Shown here one piece after another: positions 35,586 through 43,598 of a stretch of DNA of 50,627 nt (its first letter is position 1; each line of letters opens with the position of its first letter). Origin of the DNA: Spirochaetaceae bacterium 4572_59 (GTDB lineage Bacteria; Spirochaetota; Spirochaetia; DSM-2461); assembly GCA_002084805.1 (NCBI GenBank), contig NBMC01000021.1, positions 1-50,627 on the forward strand, in the 5' to 3' direction. The notes below the pieces were generated by a model. The model was not told the origin of the DNA, ran no database searches, and saw only the letters and a list, made by a program, of their open reading frames with translations. The translations under genes and the position numbers were made by a program.

Positions 35586-37240
35586 ACAAAACCTGCTCCT
35601 GCACTTAAACGAATATCCTGCACTGGAAAGATGTATCCGGAATCGGGAACATTTTTCACAAGAGGATCATGAGAGAAGGAGTACTGTGTTTTTGCCATAC
35701 AGATAGGCAGATTTCCATAACCCATATCAGCATACTGATCCATTTTTTTCACAGCCGCTCTTGAAAACTCAACATCTCCCGCACCGTAGACTTCCCTGGC
35801 CAGTGTTCTGATTTTCTCTGCTAGGGGAAGCTCAAGATCATACAGATAGCGGAAGGAAGATCCTTCTTCTGCCGCTTTTTCGGCAGCCTTTGCCAGATCG
35901 GAAGCTCCTTCCCCACCCTTCTCCCAATGCCTGGAAACCACAGCATCAATGGCACCGGCTTTCAGAGCGGCAGAACGTATAATTTCCCACTCTTTCGGAT
36001 CATCTGTCGGGAAGACATTTATGGCGACCACTACAGGGACTCCAAACTTTCTGGCTACAGCTATATGGGCCGCCAGATTAGCACAGCCCTTTTTCAGTAG
36101 TTCTGTATTTTTTACTTGATAAACAGTATCCAGAGGCTTTCCCGGTTTAACAGCAGGGCCCCCGCCATGCATTTTCAGAGCACGGACCGTAGCAACCATG
36201 ACAACGGCATCCGGCAGCATTCCCGAAGTACGACATTTAATATGAAAGAACTTTTCCATCCCCACATCCGCACCGAAACCGGATTCAGTAATTAGATAGT
36301 CCCCCATCCGTATTCCCATCAAGTCAGCAATTACCGAAGAGTTTCCGTGAGCAATATTTGCAAAGGGTCCTGCATGAACCAGAGCACCCTGCTCTTCCAT
36401 CGTCTGCATAAGATTCGGCATAAGGGCATCTTTTAGAAGAACAGCCATAGCACCGGCCACTCCGAAATCCTCTGCTGTCAGAGGATTGCCCTTCTTATCC
36501 ATGGCCATAATCATCCGACCGATTCTTTCACGCATATCCCTCAGGCCGCTTGAAAGTGCAAGTATAGCCATCAGTTCACTGGCGACGGTAATATCAAAAC
36601 CGGCCTGTCGGATGGGACCGTCTCCCCGTTCTCCAAGGCCGGTCATAATATTCCGCAGAGCCCGGTCATTCATATCCACCACACGACGCCACAGAACATT
36701 GTAGGGGTCAGGATTAATCCTATTCAGCCCCTGCCTGGCAAGAAAAGCATCGCTCCAGCGTCCCTCATGATAGATTCTGGCATCTACCGCCGCCGCCCCC
36801 AGATTATGGGCAGCCCCAACCGCATGAAAGTCACCGGTAAGATGCAGGTTAAACTCTTCCATGGGAACAACCTGACTGTATCCTCCCCCGGCTGCCCCAC
36901 CCTTGATTCCAAAGGTAGGCCCCATTGAGGGCTGCCGAATGGCACAAATGGCTTTATGACCGTTATAGGCCAGTCCTTCAGTTAAGCCAATGGTGGTGGT
37001 CGTTTTACCCTCCCCCAGGGGCGTGGGAGTAATAGCAGTAACATCTATGTATTTGGCTTTGGGCTGCTTTTCCAGTTTTTTTAGTACATCCAGCCGGATC
37101 TTGGCTTTGGTATCACCATAAGAGATAAGATCCTCTTTCCTTAGACCGAATTTTCGGGCTATCTCTTCAATAGGCCGAATACTGGCAGACTGGGCAATGT
37201 CCAGATCAGATGGTACGGGGTTTTTCTTTTTAACAGACAT
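35513..37240 (-). CDS. fhs: Formate-tetrahydrofolate ligase with an abnormal C-terminus
   Basis: The 575-residue protein begins at ATG 37240 after AGGAG. It has the P-loop TPTPLGEGKTTT (residues 71-82) and the Fhs blocks RQPSMGPTFGIKGGAAGGGY, NPLTAEDFGVAGAMAVLL, PFANIAHGNSSV and GNLPICMAKTQYSFSHDP. The enzyme makes 10-formyl-THF from formate, ATP and THF. The family C-terminus continues past GDIRTMP with about 20 residues (often GLPxxPAAxxID). Here it ends SGSPADSFPNMR, which is antisense trmL. The catalytic core is intact, so activity may survive. It follows metG and the FemAB-like gene on the same strand. Confidence 0.92.
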   Translation of the reverse strand: MSVKKKNPVPSDLDIAQSASIRPIEEIARKFGLRKEDLISYGDTKAKIRLDVLKKLEKQPKAKYIDVTAITPTPLGEGKTTTTIGLTEGLAYNGHKAICAIRQPSMGPTFGIKGGAAGGGYSQVVPMEEFNLHLTGDFHAVGAAHNLGAAAVDARIYHEGRWSDAFLARQGLNRINPDPYNVLWRRVVDMNDRALRNIMTGLGERGDGPIRQAGFDITVASELMAILALSSGLRDMRERIGRMIMAMDKKGNPLTAEDFGVAGAMAVLLKDALMPNLMQTMEEQGALVHAGPFANIAHGNSSVIADLMGIRMGDYLITESGFGADVGMEKFFHIKCRTSGMLPDAVVMVATVRALKMHGGGPAVKPGKPLDTVYQVKNTELLKKGCANLAAHIAVARKFGVPVVVAINVFPTDDPKEWEIIRSAALKAGAIDAVVSRHWEKGGEGASDLAKAAEKAAEEGSSFRYLYDLELPLAEKIRTLAREVYGAGDVEFSRAAVKKMDQYADMGYGNLPICMAKTQYSFSHDPLVKNVPDSGYIFPVQDIRLSAGAGFVYPLAGDIRTMPSGSPADSFPNMR

Positions 37241-37374
37241 GACAACGCTCCTGTTTAATTCATCAATCAGATAAATGCTGTATTATTGAACAATTATACT
37301 TCGGTTTTTGCCATGTCTGTATCATTTTTTCTTAAAGGTAGAACAAGTTTAGCTACTGGAACAGAAGGATAGAC

Positions 37375-38415
37375 CTAATGCCGCTTCTTCCAGCTCTGGT
37401 GATACCATCTCCGCCCGGCTTCCAGCAGGGTATAGAGGGTGTAGAACAGCTTGCTGTAGGAATAGTCCCAGGCTCCGCTGCGGTGACGGAGTTCCCCACC
37501 AAAACCTGTTTTGAAACGGTAGAGTCCCGCCATGGGATGATCCGGATCGGCAGAAGGAGGGCAGCCGTAAAGATCATACTCCTCACATCCCGCTTCTACT
37601 GCATCCTGTATGGCCCTGGCCTGTAGAGCATAGGCTGGCATAAAGTTCCGCTTTACATTGGAGGAAGCTCCGTAAAGGTAAATAGCTTCTTTTTTGTTGA
37701 ACAGAACGATAATTCCTGCCAGCAGATCCTCTTCATGATAGGCAAGATAGAGGGTCAATCTGGCTTCAGGTTCAGCTTTCAGCTCCTTGAAAAGCCGTTC
37801 GTAATAGCCATAAGGACGCAGAGCAATTTTATCCCTTAGTGTGGTAATCCGGTTCAGTTCATACCAATCGGTCAGTTTTTCAACACCCGCAGCTTCGACC
37901 CGTACAGCCTTCTTTTCAGAGAGGCGGATGTTGTAGCGGGTCTTTTTATGCATTCTAGGCAGCAGAGCCTCATAACCGTCTTTCAGATTCAGGACCACCG
38001 TGTCCGGGGGCTGAATATCCATAGGGGCTTTTTTCAAAAGTTCAGAGAAATCCGGAAGAGTATCTTCTCCCACAGAAAAATCAGGCATATCGTAACGGAT
38101 AAAAAAACAACCCAGAGGCAGGATACCCCGCAGTTCCCGGGAGAGAGCATCCAGAAAAGCTTCACGATCCTCCGTCCCCAGTTCCAGAGAGGGCGCAGCG
38201 GGAATATAGGCAAAGCCCAGTCCAAGGGGAAGCTTTTTTATCAGAACAAGCAGGGTTCCCCTCTCCTCTCCCTGTCGCCATTTAACGGCTTCGGCCTTCC
38301 AGCCGAAGGCCTCTTTCTGGCGGGCCCAAAAGGGGGTCTGAAGAAATCCATTGTAAAGAGAATCAGCTTGAAGTGCCGGGAGCGGGCAGCGCTCGGCTAT
38401 AACACGTTCAGCCAA
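37375..38415 (-). CDS. FemAB-like aminoacyltransferase
   Basis: The 346-residue protein has two GNAT-like folds. Motifs include PFWARQKEAFGW near the start, LLPRMHKKTRYNIRLSEKK (about residues 145-163), DLLAGIIVLF, YLYGASSNVKRNFMPAYALQ and EYDLYGCPP (about 300), ending in a basic helix RRWYHQSWKKRH. FemABX enzymes add amino acids from aminoacyl-tRNA to peptidoglycan precursors; some relatives act on proteins or lipids. The likely start is TTG 38415, four bases past the metG stop, since no ATG lies near. A paralogous 3' fragment occurs at 45654. Confidence 0.85.
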   Translation of the reverse strand: MAERVIAERCPLPALQADSLYNGFLQTPFWARQKEAFGWKAEAVKWRQGEERGTLLVLIKKLPLGLGFAYIPAAPSLELGTEDREAFLDALSRELRGILPLGCFFIRYDMPDFSVGEDTLPDFSELLKKAPMDIQPPDTVVLNLKDGYEALLPRMHKKTRYNIRLSEKKAVRVEAAGVEKLTDWYELNRITTLRDKIALRPYGYYERLFKELKAEPEARLTLYLAYHEEDLLAGIIVLFNKKEAIYLYGASSNVKRNFMPAYALQARAIQDAVEAGCEEYDLYGCPPSADPDHPMAGLYRFKTGFGGELRHRSGAWDYSYSKLFYTLYTLLEAGRRWYHQSWKKRH

Positions 38416-38418
38416 GGG

Positions 38419-40581
38419 TCAGCCTACTTCACCGCTGGCAACACGGCTGGTTTTAATAAGTTCACCCTTGATGGTCAGAGAGGTCTCCCCTACTTTCAAT
38501 TCATGAGCATCAACGATGATAGGAATCTCGAAAAAGCGATTAACCTTGATTTTTTTAGAAGGAATATCCATTTCGGCTTTATCGCCTTTTAAAAGGACTC
38601 GGTCACCGGGTTCTCCCATTGTAGGAAAGATGACTTCCATATCCTTTTTGTTTTCAGCAGCCAATAGCATTCCGTTGGATTTAATTCCCCGGAGTTTGGC
38701 AGGCTTAAGATTGTAAGCCAGAATAATATTTTTACCGTTCAGTTCATCAATAGTATAGTCGTTGACCAGACCGGAACATATGGTACGTGGTTCTTCTTCT
38801 CCTGTTTCCAGAGAGATTACATAGAGTTTTTCTGCATCGGGATGCTGTTCGGCCTTGATGATTTTAGCCACTCGCAAATCGATGGTGCTACGGAACTCTG
38901 ATTCAGTAGAAGAATCCTCTTCTGCAGCAGCTCTTTCTTTCTGGCTACCTGCAAAACGGGTTTTCTGTGCCTCAATAAAATCATCTTCCAGTTTCTGAAA
39001 GAGAATTTCCGGCTTACCGATGGTTCCGATTCCCTCCAGCTGTGCCAGGTGTTCCCATTTCAGATCGCTCAATCCCAACTGGGAGGCAATACGATCGGCA
39101 GTTTCAGGCATATAGGGATGTACCAGAATTGCCAGATCCCGTACCAGATAAAGGAGATTCATCAATAGAGAAGCGGCCGCTTCGGGATCATCCTTACGGG
39201 TTCTCCAGGGCTCACCCTCCTGAAATACTTTATTACCCAGAGAACTGAGCTGCAGCATATCTTTAAAAGCATCCCGCAGTTCCGCTCTGTTCAGACGTTT
39301 GGTAATAGCCTCTTCTTTTGCCTTAACATCCATCCAGAATGCTTCGTCCACCTTTCCTTCAAGAATCCTGCCGTCAAAAAAACGTTTGGTAAAAGTCAGA
39401 GTACGGTTTACCAGGTTCCCCAGATTTCCGATCAGCTCTGAGTTTACCTTCTCCTGAAAATCGTTCCATGTAAACTGGGTGTCTGATTTTTCTGGTCTGT
39501 TATAGAAAATATAAAATCTCCAGACATCGGCGGGGATCCCCGTATCCTGACAATCATTGCCAAAGACACCAATTCCCTTACTCTTGGAAAACTTTGTGTT
39601 TTCATAGTTCAGATATTCTGATGAGGACATATGATGGAGCATGGTCCAGTCTTCTCCCGATCCCAGCAGGGTTGATGGGAAAATAACCGTGTGAAAGGGA
39701 ATATTGTCCTTTCCGATAAACTGAAACAGATCTGTATTGTCAGGATCCTGCCACCAGTCTTTCCAATTGTCTGTGTGACAGGCGGAGATGGAGATGTATC
39801 CGATGGGGGCGTCAAACCAGACATAAAAGACCTTGTCTTCAAATCCTTCCTTAGGAACAGGGATACCCCATTTCAGATCACGGGTAATGGCTCTTTCTTT
39901 CAAACCATCACGGATCCAGCTTTTAGTCATTTGAACGGCATTTTTTGCCCAGAATCCATCGACAGAAGCTTTTTCCATCCAGGCTTCCAGTTTGGGAAGC
40001 ACCGCTGGCAGGTCGATATAAAGATGTTGTGTACTTTTAAGTTCTGGTGTAGAACCACAGGTTCCACAGCGGGGATTTATCAGTTCCGTAGGTTCGAGGA
40101 GCTTACCACAGTCTTCACACTGGTCTCCCCGGGCATTGTCGCTGCCGCAGTGGGGACAAGTTCCCTCCACATAACGGTCCGCCAGAAAGCGGTCACAGCT
40201 GTTGCAGTAGAGCTGCTCGATGGTTTTTTCATTGATAAGACCGGCTTCATCCACCTTCTTAAAGAGATGCTGCACAATTTCAGTCTGCTGGGCTGTGGAT
40301 GTTCTTCCAAAGTAGTCAAAGTTGATATTGAACCACTTATAGATATCCCTATGAATAAGATGAAACTTATCGCAAAGTTCCCGGGGGCTTACCCCCTCTT
40401 CCAGAGCCTTTGTTTCTGTAGCCGTACCATATTCGTCGGTACCGCAGACATAAAGCGTTTCGTAACCGTACTGCCGGCAGAAGCGGGCAAATACATCGGC
40501 AGAAAGAACCTGTATGAGATTTCCCAGATGGGGGACATTATTTACATAGGGTAATGCAGAAGTAATGAGTCTTTTTTTCAC
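38419..40581 (-). CDS. metG: Methionyl-tRNA synthetase
   Basis: I choose GTG 40581 (VKKRLITSALPYVNNVPHLG) because AGAGG lies seven bases upstream and family members start here; upstream codons lack support. The protein has about 720 residues. It carries the HIGH-like PHLG, a zinc-knuckle region with four CxxC-type pairs (CNSCDRF, CPHCGS, CEDCG, CGTCGS), KFSKSKGIGVFG (KMSKS-type loop), an anticodon-binding helical domain and a C-terminal Trbp111-type tRNA-binding domain (FRSTIDLRVAKIIKAEQHPD). It charges initiator and elongator tRNA-Met. It heads the metG-femAB-like-fhs block. Confidence 0.95.
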   Translation of the reverse strand: MKKRLITSALPYVNNVPHLGNLIQVLSADVFARFCRQYGYETLYVCGTDEYGTATETKALEEGVSPRELCDKFHLIHRDIYKWFNINFDYFGRTSTAQQTEIVQHLFKKVDEAGLINEKTIEQLYCNSCDRFLADRYVEGTCPHCGSDNARGDQCEDCGKLLEPTELINPRCGTCGSTPELKSTQHLYIDLPAVLPKLEAWMEKASVDGFWAKNAVQMTKSWIRDGLKERAITRDLKWGIPVPKEGFEDKVFYVWFDAPIGYISISACHTDNWKDWWQDPDNTDLFQFIGKDNIPFHTVIFPSTLLGSGEDWTMLHHMSSSEYLNYENTKFSKSKGIGVFGNDCQDTGIPADVWRFYIFYNRPEKSDTQFTWNDFQEKVNSELIGNLGNLVNRTLTFTKRFFDGRILEGKVDEAFWMDVKAKEEAITKRLNRAELRDAFKDMLQLSSLGNKVFQEGEPWRTRKDDPEAAASLLMNLLYLVRDLAILVHPYMPETADRIASQLGLSDLKWEHLAQLEGIGTIGKPEILFQKLEDDFIEAQKTRFAGSQKERAAAEEDSSTESEFRSTIDLRVAKIIKAEQHPDAEKLYVISLETGEEEPRTICSGLVNDYTIDELNGKNIILAYNLKPAKLRGIKSNGMLLAAENKKDMEVIFPTMGEPGDRVLLKGDKAEMDIPSKKIKVNRFFEIPIIVDAHELKVGETSLTIKGELIKTSRVASGEVG

Positions 40582-41054
40582 GGTAAAACCTCTTATATTG
40601 AAATGATTTATAGGATCGGAGACGTGCATCTGCACATACCGTTATAGCCTCAGAATATCATAGTTTCAGCCCCCCATATTGTCAAGACAAAGAGGGTTTG
40701 AGCTGGTCGTGATACAATGCTTTATTACCCGTGATTGCTTGTTTCAAATAATAGCTCTCGAGTAATTGTAATTAATCTGAAGATTTTCGAATCCCCTCTA
40801 TTATTTCATAAATTTAATTCAATAATTATTCAGGTCTTATGGGCAGGGTTTTAAAGAAAACATTCTGTAAAATGTTATTTTTAGCTGAGAGTTAACATGA
40901 AATGTTTATTTTTTTTCATTTTGCTATTTAAAATTCTGAAAAATAATATTTTTTCCTTTTGAAATTTGTAATTTCAAGCTAAGCTAATGATAATGTAATC
41001 ATAAACAGTTATTAAAGATCTTATATTTTACCAATAATAAAAAGGAGTAAGTGA
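40582..41054. other. AT-rich intergenic region with operator-like palindromes
   Basis: The 470-base gap between divergent metG and the plus-strand duplicated-protein gene has no open frame worth calling. It contains a perfect palindrome TTGAAATT-tgt-AATTTCAA (40959-40977), a shorter one, AACATT-n6-AATGTT (40859-40876), and an AAAGGAG ribosome binding site before ATG 41055. The stretch after 40800 is strongly AT-rich. Confidence 0.5.
40959..40977. promoter_or_regulatory. Perfect 8-bp palindrome upstream of the duplicated-protein gene
   Basis: TTGAAATT at 40959-40966 and AATTTCAA at 40970-40977 are separated by three bases. The site is about 80 bases before ATG 41055, a typical operator position. 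No T-run follows. The regulator is unknown. Confidence 0.4.
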
Positions 41055-42383
41055 ATGGATAAGCAAAAAGAAGTAGCTATTGAAGATGCTTGGAGCAAAG
41101 AATCTATTATGGATGTTGAAATCAACATAATAGAGCGCATGATCGGCTGCAGAACGGTAGAAGGAGTTGAATCTGCCATTAGTTATGCCCGGTTCCTGCG
41201 ACTATCAGGACTGACAAATGACAACTACCCTCTGTTCATAAGACTGCTTGAAGTGGAAAATCATTGGGTAATCGATTCGCTTATTGGAAACAAGGATCCA
41301 TTCCTTCTTCTAAGTTCGGTGCATCCCAATAACTATCTGATTCTTCAGTCATTTAAACTACTGACAGCATGGCATCCGGGAGGAATATATCCCAAGACAC
41401 TGGCCATAATTCTCGGAGTTTTACAGGCAGCGTACAGCTCTCCCAAAGACGGTTACAGAATATATACAACTAGTATAGGGGACGTAAACAACCTGGGGAA
41501 ACATCTGAATAAAGAACTGGGACAGGATGATCCGAATAACCGCTGTATGCTGGATATTCTAGACAGAATAGGTTCTCTTGCCGGGACTACAAAGGATGAG
41601 AACATTGAACAGACTGCCAGACAGGCAAACAGTATCAGAACCTTTTTCTTTGACAAGAGAAAGAAAATGGAAGATATCATTCCTCAGGTACTACTTGTTA
41701 AATCTGACTATACGCAGCAGGAAATCGCTGCGATTGAGTACAATCTTCTTAAGGGTTTCATGGGTTGCCGTACAATGGAAGCCGTAGAGGCTTCAATGAC
41801 CTATTCCAACTATCTGAACAGCATCGGTATTACCAGTAGCAACTATCCTATATTCCTGAAAGTGCTGGGAGTAAGGAATCACCATGTTATCGATGCGCTA
41901 CTGGGAACAAGAGATCCCTTCCTGTTTATGAGTTCCATTCAGCCCAACTATTTTATAGTGGCCACTTGTTTCAGCTTCCTGGCAAAATACCATCCGGCTG
42001 AAATATATTCCAAGACCCTCGGTATTATCCTTGGTGTGTTTCAGGCAACTTACGCCAATCCCCTTGACGGATACAAAATCTATGCTCCGACCATATCCGA
42101 TATAAACAGCCTTGGTAAGCATCTGATTGAGGAAAAGGGACAGGATGATCTGCTTAACAGAAGTATCCTGGATATTCTGGATAAATTCAGTGCTCTTGAG
42201 GGGCAACATGTGGATGAAGAGATGGAAGATCTTGCCATACATGCCCACAACATCAGAAACAACTTCTTTGACTCAACAAAACGGCTTGTGAATGTGATCC
42301 CCAATGTTCTACTGAGAACCGAAGAGAACCTCGACCCCGAGCTTAATCCGAGAGAGAGAAAAACTCTGGAAGCCGCAGAATAG
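41055..42383 (+). CDS. Unknown protein made of two tandem ~200-residue repeats
   Basis: This 442-residue cytosolic protein (AAAGGAG before ATG 41055) consists of two homologous halves offset by 206 residues. Matching blocks are GCRTVEGVESAISYARFL / GCRTMEAVEASMTYSNYL, LIGNKDPFLLLSSVHPN / LLGTRDPFLFMSSIQPN and KTLAIILGVLQAAYSSPKDG / KTLGIILGVFQATYANPLDG. Further pairs are GDVNNLGKHL / SDINSLGKHL and GQDDPNNRCMLDILD / GQDDLLNRSILDILD. No signal peptide or membrane segment is present and most of it should be helical. I do not recognise the family. The conserved polar residues suggest a binding fold used twice. A strong terminator follows; it appears monocistronic. Confidence 0.85.
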   Translation: MDKQKEVAIEDAWSKESIMDVEINIIERMIGCRTVEGVESAISYARFLRLSGLTNDNYPLFIRLLEVENHWVIDSLIGNKDPFLLLSSVHPNNYLILQSFKLLTAWHPGGIYPKTLAIILGVLQAAYSSPKDGYRIYTTSIGDVNNLGKHLNKELGQDDPNNRCMLDILDRIGSLAGTTKDENIEQTARQANSIRTFFFDKRKKMEDIIPQVLLVKSDYTQQEIAAIEYNLLKGFMGCRTMEAVEASMTYSNYLNSIGITSSNYPIFLKVLGVRNHHVIDALLGTRDPFLFMSSIQPNYFIVATCFSFLAKYHPAEIYSKTLGIILGVFQATYANPLDGYKIYAPTISDINSLGKHLIEEKGQDDLLNRSILDILDKFSALEGQHVDEEMEDLAIHAHNIRNNFFDSTKRLVNVIPNVLLRTEENLDPELNPRERKTLEAAE

Positions 42384-42406
42384 TCCAGCTAATCAATCAT
42401 AAATAT

Positions 42407-42435
42407 ACTTCTTCCTTCGGGAAGAAGTTTTTTTT
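42407..42435 (+). terminator. Strong rho-independent terminator (UUCG tetraloop)
   Basis: ACTTCTTCC (42407-42415), loop TTCG, GGAAGAAGT (42420-42428), then a T-run to 42435. The nine-bp perfect stem closed by C(UUCG)G makes this the clearest terminator in the window. Confidence 0.9.
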
Positions 42436-42483
42436 AGTATTAAAATATTTGAAAATGATTACAATCCTCAGTTTATATAAACT

Positions 42484-42744
42484 TTATGTCAAAAACTAAC
42501 ATTGCTAATGAAAAAATAGATTTTCCTGGAATTCAGGAAACTTTTCTTAAGAATTTAAAGAAATGTTTGTTTTTGACATATAATTGATAATTTAAGTATT
42601 CTTTTATGTTTTTCAATAATTTATTGTTCATCACTAAATTATTTTCTATGAAAATCAGAAAACCATCTTCACTTTATGAACGTATGAAGAGATATGAAGC
42701 TATATTTAAATAATATGTCAAATACAAGAATTAACATATGTCAA
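42484..42744. promoter_or_regulatory. Four copies of an ATATGTCAA motif around the AraC-type gene start
   Basis: The motif occurs as TTATGTCAA (42484-42492), inverted TTGACATAT (42573-42581), ATATGTCAA (42713-42721) and ATATGTCAA (42736-42744, covering the start codon). The last two are 23 bases apart and extend to TATGTCAAwwAC. This could be an autoregulatory operator set. The inverted copy also supplies a TTGACA -35-like box with TATTCT 18 bases on. It accounts for the 354-base gap after 42383, which otherwise holds only the terminator and AT-rich DNA. Confidence 0.45.
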
Positions 42745-43526
42745 AAACAAACCTTTTGTTCGATATACAGGATATTCAGGTACTGACATTCCTCAATAAG
42801 CATAAAGAAGTCTGGAGGAATGGAGATCTTTCGGCCCCTTACTGGCGGCTGATTCATAATAACAAAGGAATCAGTGAACTGTTTTTTAAACGAAATATAG
42901 AGAACAGAAGGGTCAGCCTTCCTAAGGAAATCCTAATAATCGTTCCTCCAGGGATTGAATACTCATGCAGCAATACAAGTCCTGTTGATCATATGGAAAT
43001 AACTTTCAGTTTATCAGGGCCTCCTCTTTCCGTTCTGAAATCATATCTATCCTTCCCTTATGAAAAGGAATCGAAAACTATTATAGAAACACTTATTCAT
43101 TCCCCGGGGAATCATAATAGAGAACTTCCGCAGCAACTGATTTTAAATCTTCTGAGACATGCGCAGTCTAAGATGTTAATACGGCAAACAAGCAATGATG
43201 AGAGACTGAATCAAGCCATAATGCTGATGAAAGACAATCCCGAAAGACCACTGTCAAACAGCTTTCTTGCTGAAAAAGCCTCAATGAGCGTCAATGGATT
43301 TGCTCGATTATTCAGGGAGAAGATGGGACGGACCCCCTATGAGTACCAGTTAATACTAAGGATTGAAAAAGCCTGTATTCTTCTCCAGTATTCCGATAAA
43401 TCAATTGAGATGATTGCTGAAGAATCCGGATTCACAAATCGATTTCATTTTTCTAAAGCATTTAAAAACATACAGTTGATATCACCGGTCCAATTCAGAA
43501 AGGTAAAGAATTTAAATTCCAATTAG
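42738..43526 (+). CDS. AraC-family transcriptional regulator
   Basis: The 262-residue protein has an N-terminal cupin-like sensing region (about residues 20-110, including PYWRLIHNNKG and IIVPPGIEYSCSN). Its C-terminal AraC double helix-turn-helix (about 155-258) includes NSFLAEKASMSVNGFARLFREKMG and YSDKSIEMIAEESGFTNRFHFSKAFK. The ligand is unknown. No ribosome binding site is clear before ATG 42738. Repeated ATATGTCAA motifs upstream suggest autoregulation. The neighbours are an unknown duplicated protein and a single-pass membrane protein, both possible targets. Confidence 0.9.
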   Translation: MSKTNLLFDIQDIQVLTFLNKHKEVWRNGDLSAPYWRLIHNNKGISELFFKRNIENRRVSLPKEILIIVPPGIEYSCSNTSPVDHMEITFSLSGPPLSVLKSYLSFPYEKESKTIIETLIHSPGNHNRELPQQLILNLLRHAQSKMLIRQTSNDERLNQAIMLMKDNPERPLSNSFLAEKASMSVNGFARLFREKMGRTPYEYQLILRIEKACILLQYSDKSIEMIAEESGFTNRFHFSKAFKNIQLISPVQFRKVKNLNSN

Positions 43527-43539
43527 TACATCAGATAAA

Positions 43540-43561
43540 AAATCTTTCACATTAAAGATTT
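43540..43561. repeat. Perfect 8-bp inverted repeat after the AraC-type gene
   Basis: AAATCTTT (43540-43547) and AAAGATTT (43554-43561) flank a six-base spacer. It lies between the regulator stop (43526) and the next start (43599). It may be a weak terminator (AAUUGUUAU follows) or an operator. Confidence 0.4.
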
Positions 43562-43598
43562 AATTGTTATATATTCAAAATCAAATTATAATTCCAAT

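Noticed and set aside
40780..40805. TTCGAATCC resembling a tRNA T-loop
   Set aside because: The flanking bases do not form a T-stem and no acceptor or anticodon arm is found. I saw no convincing tRNA in the window.
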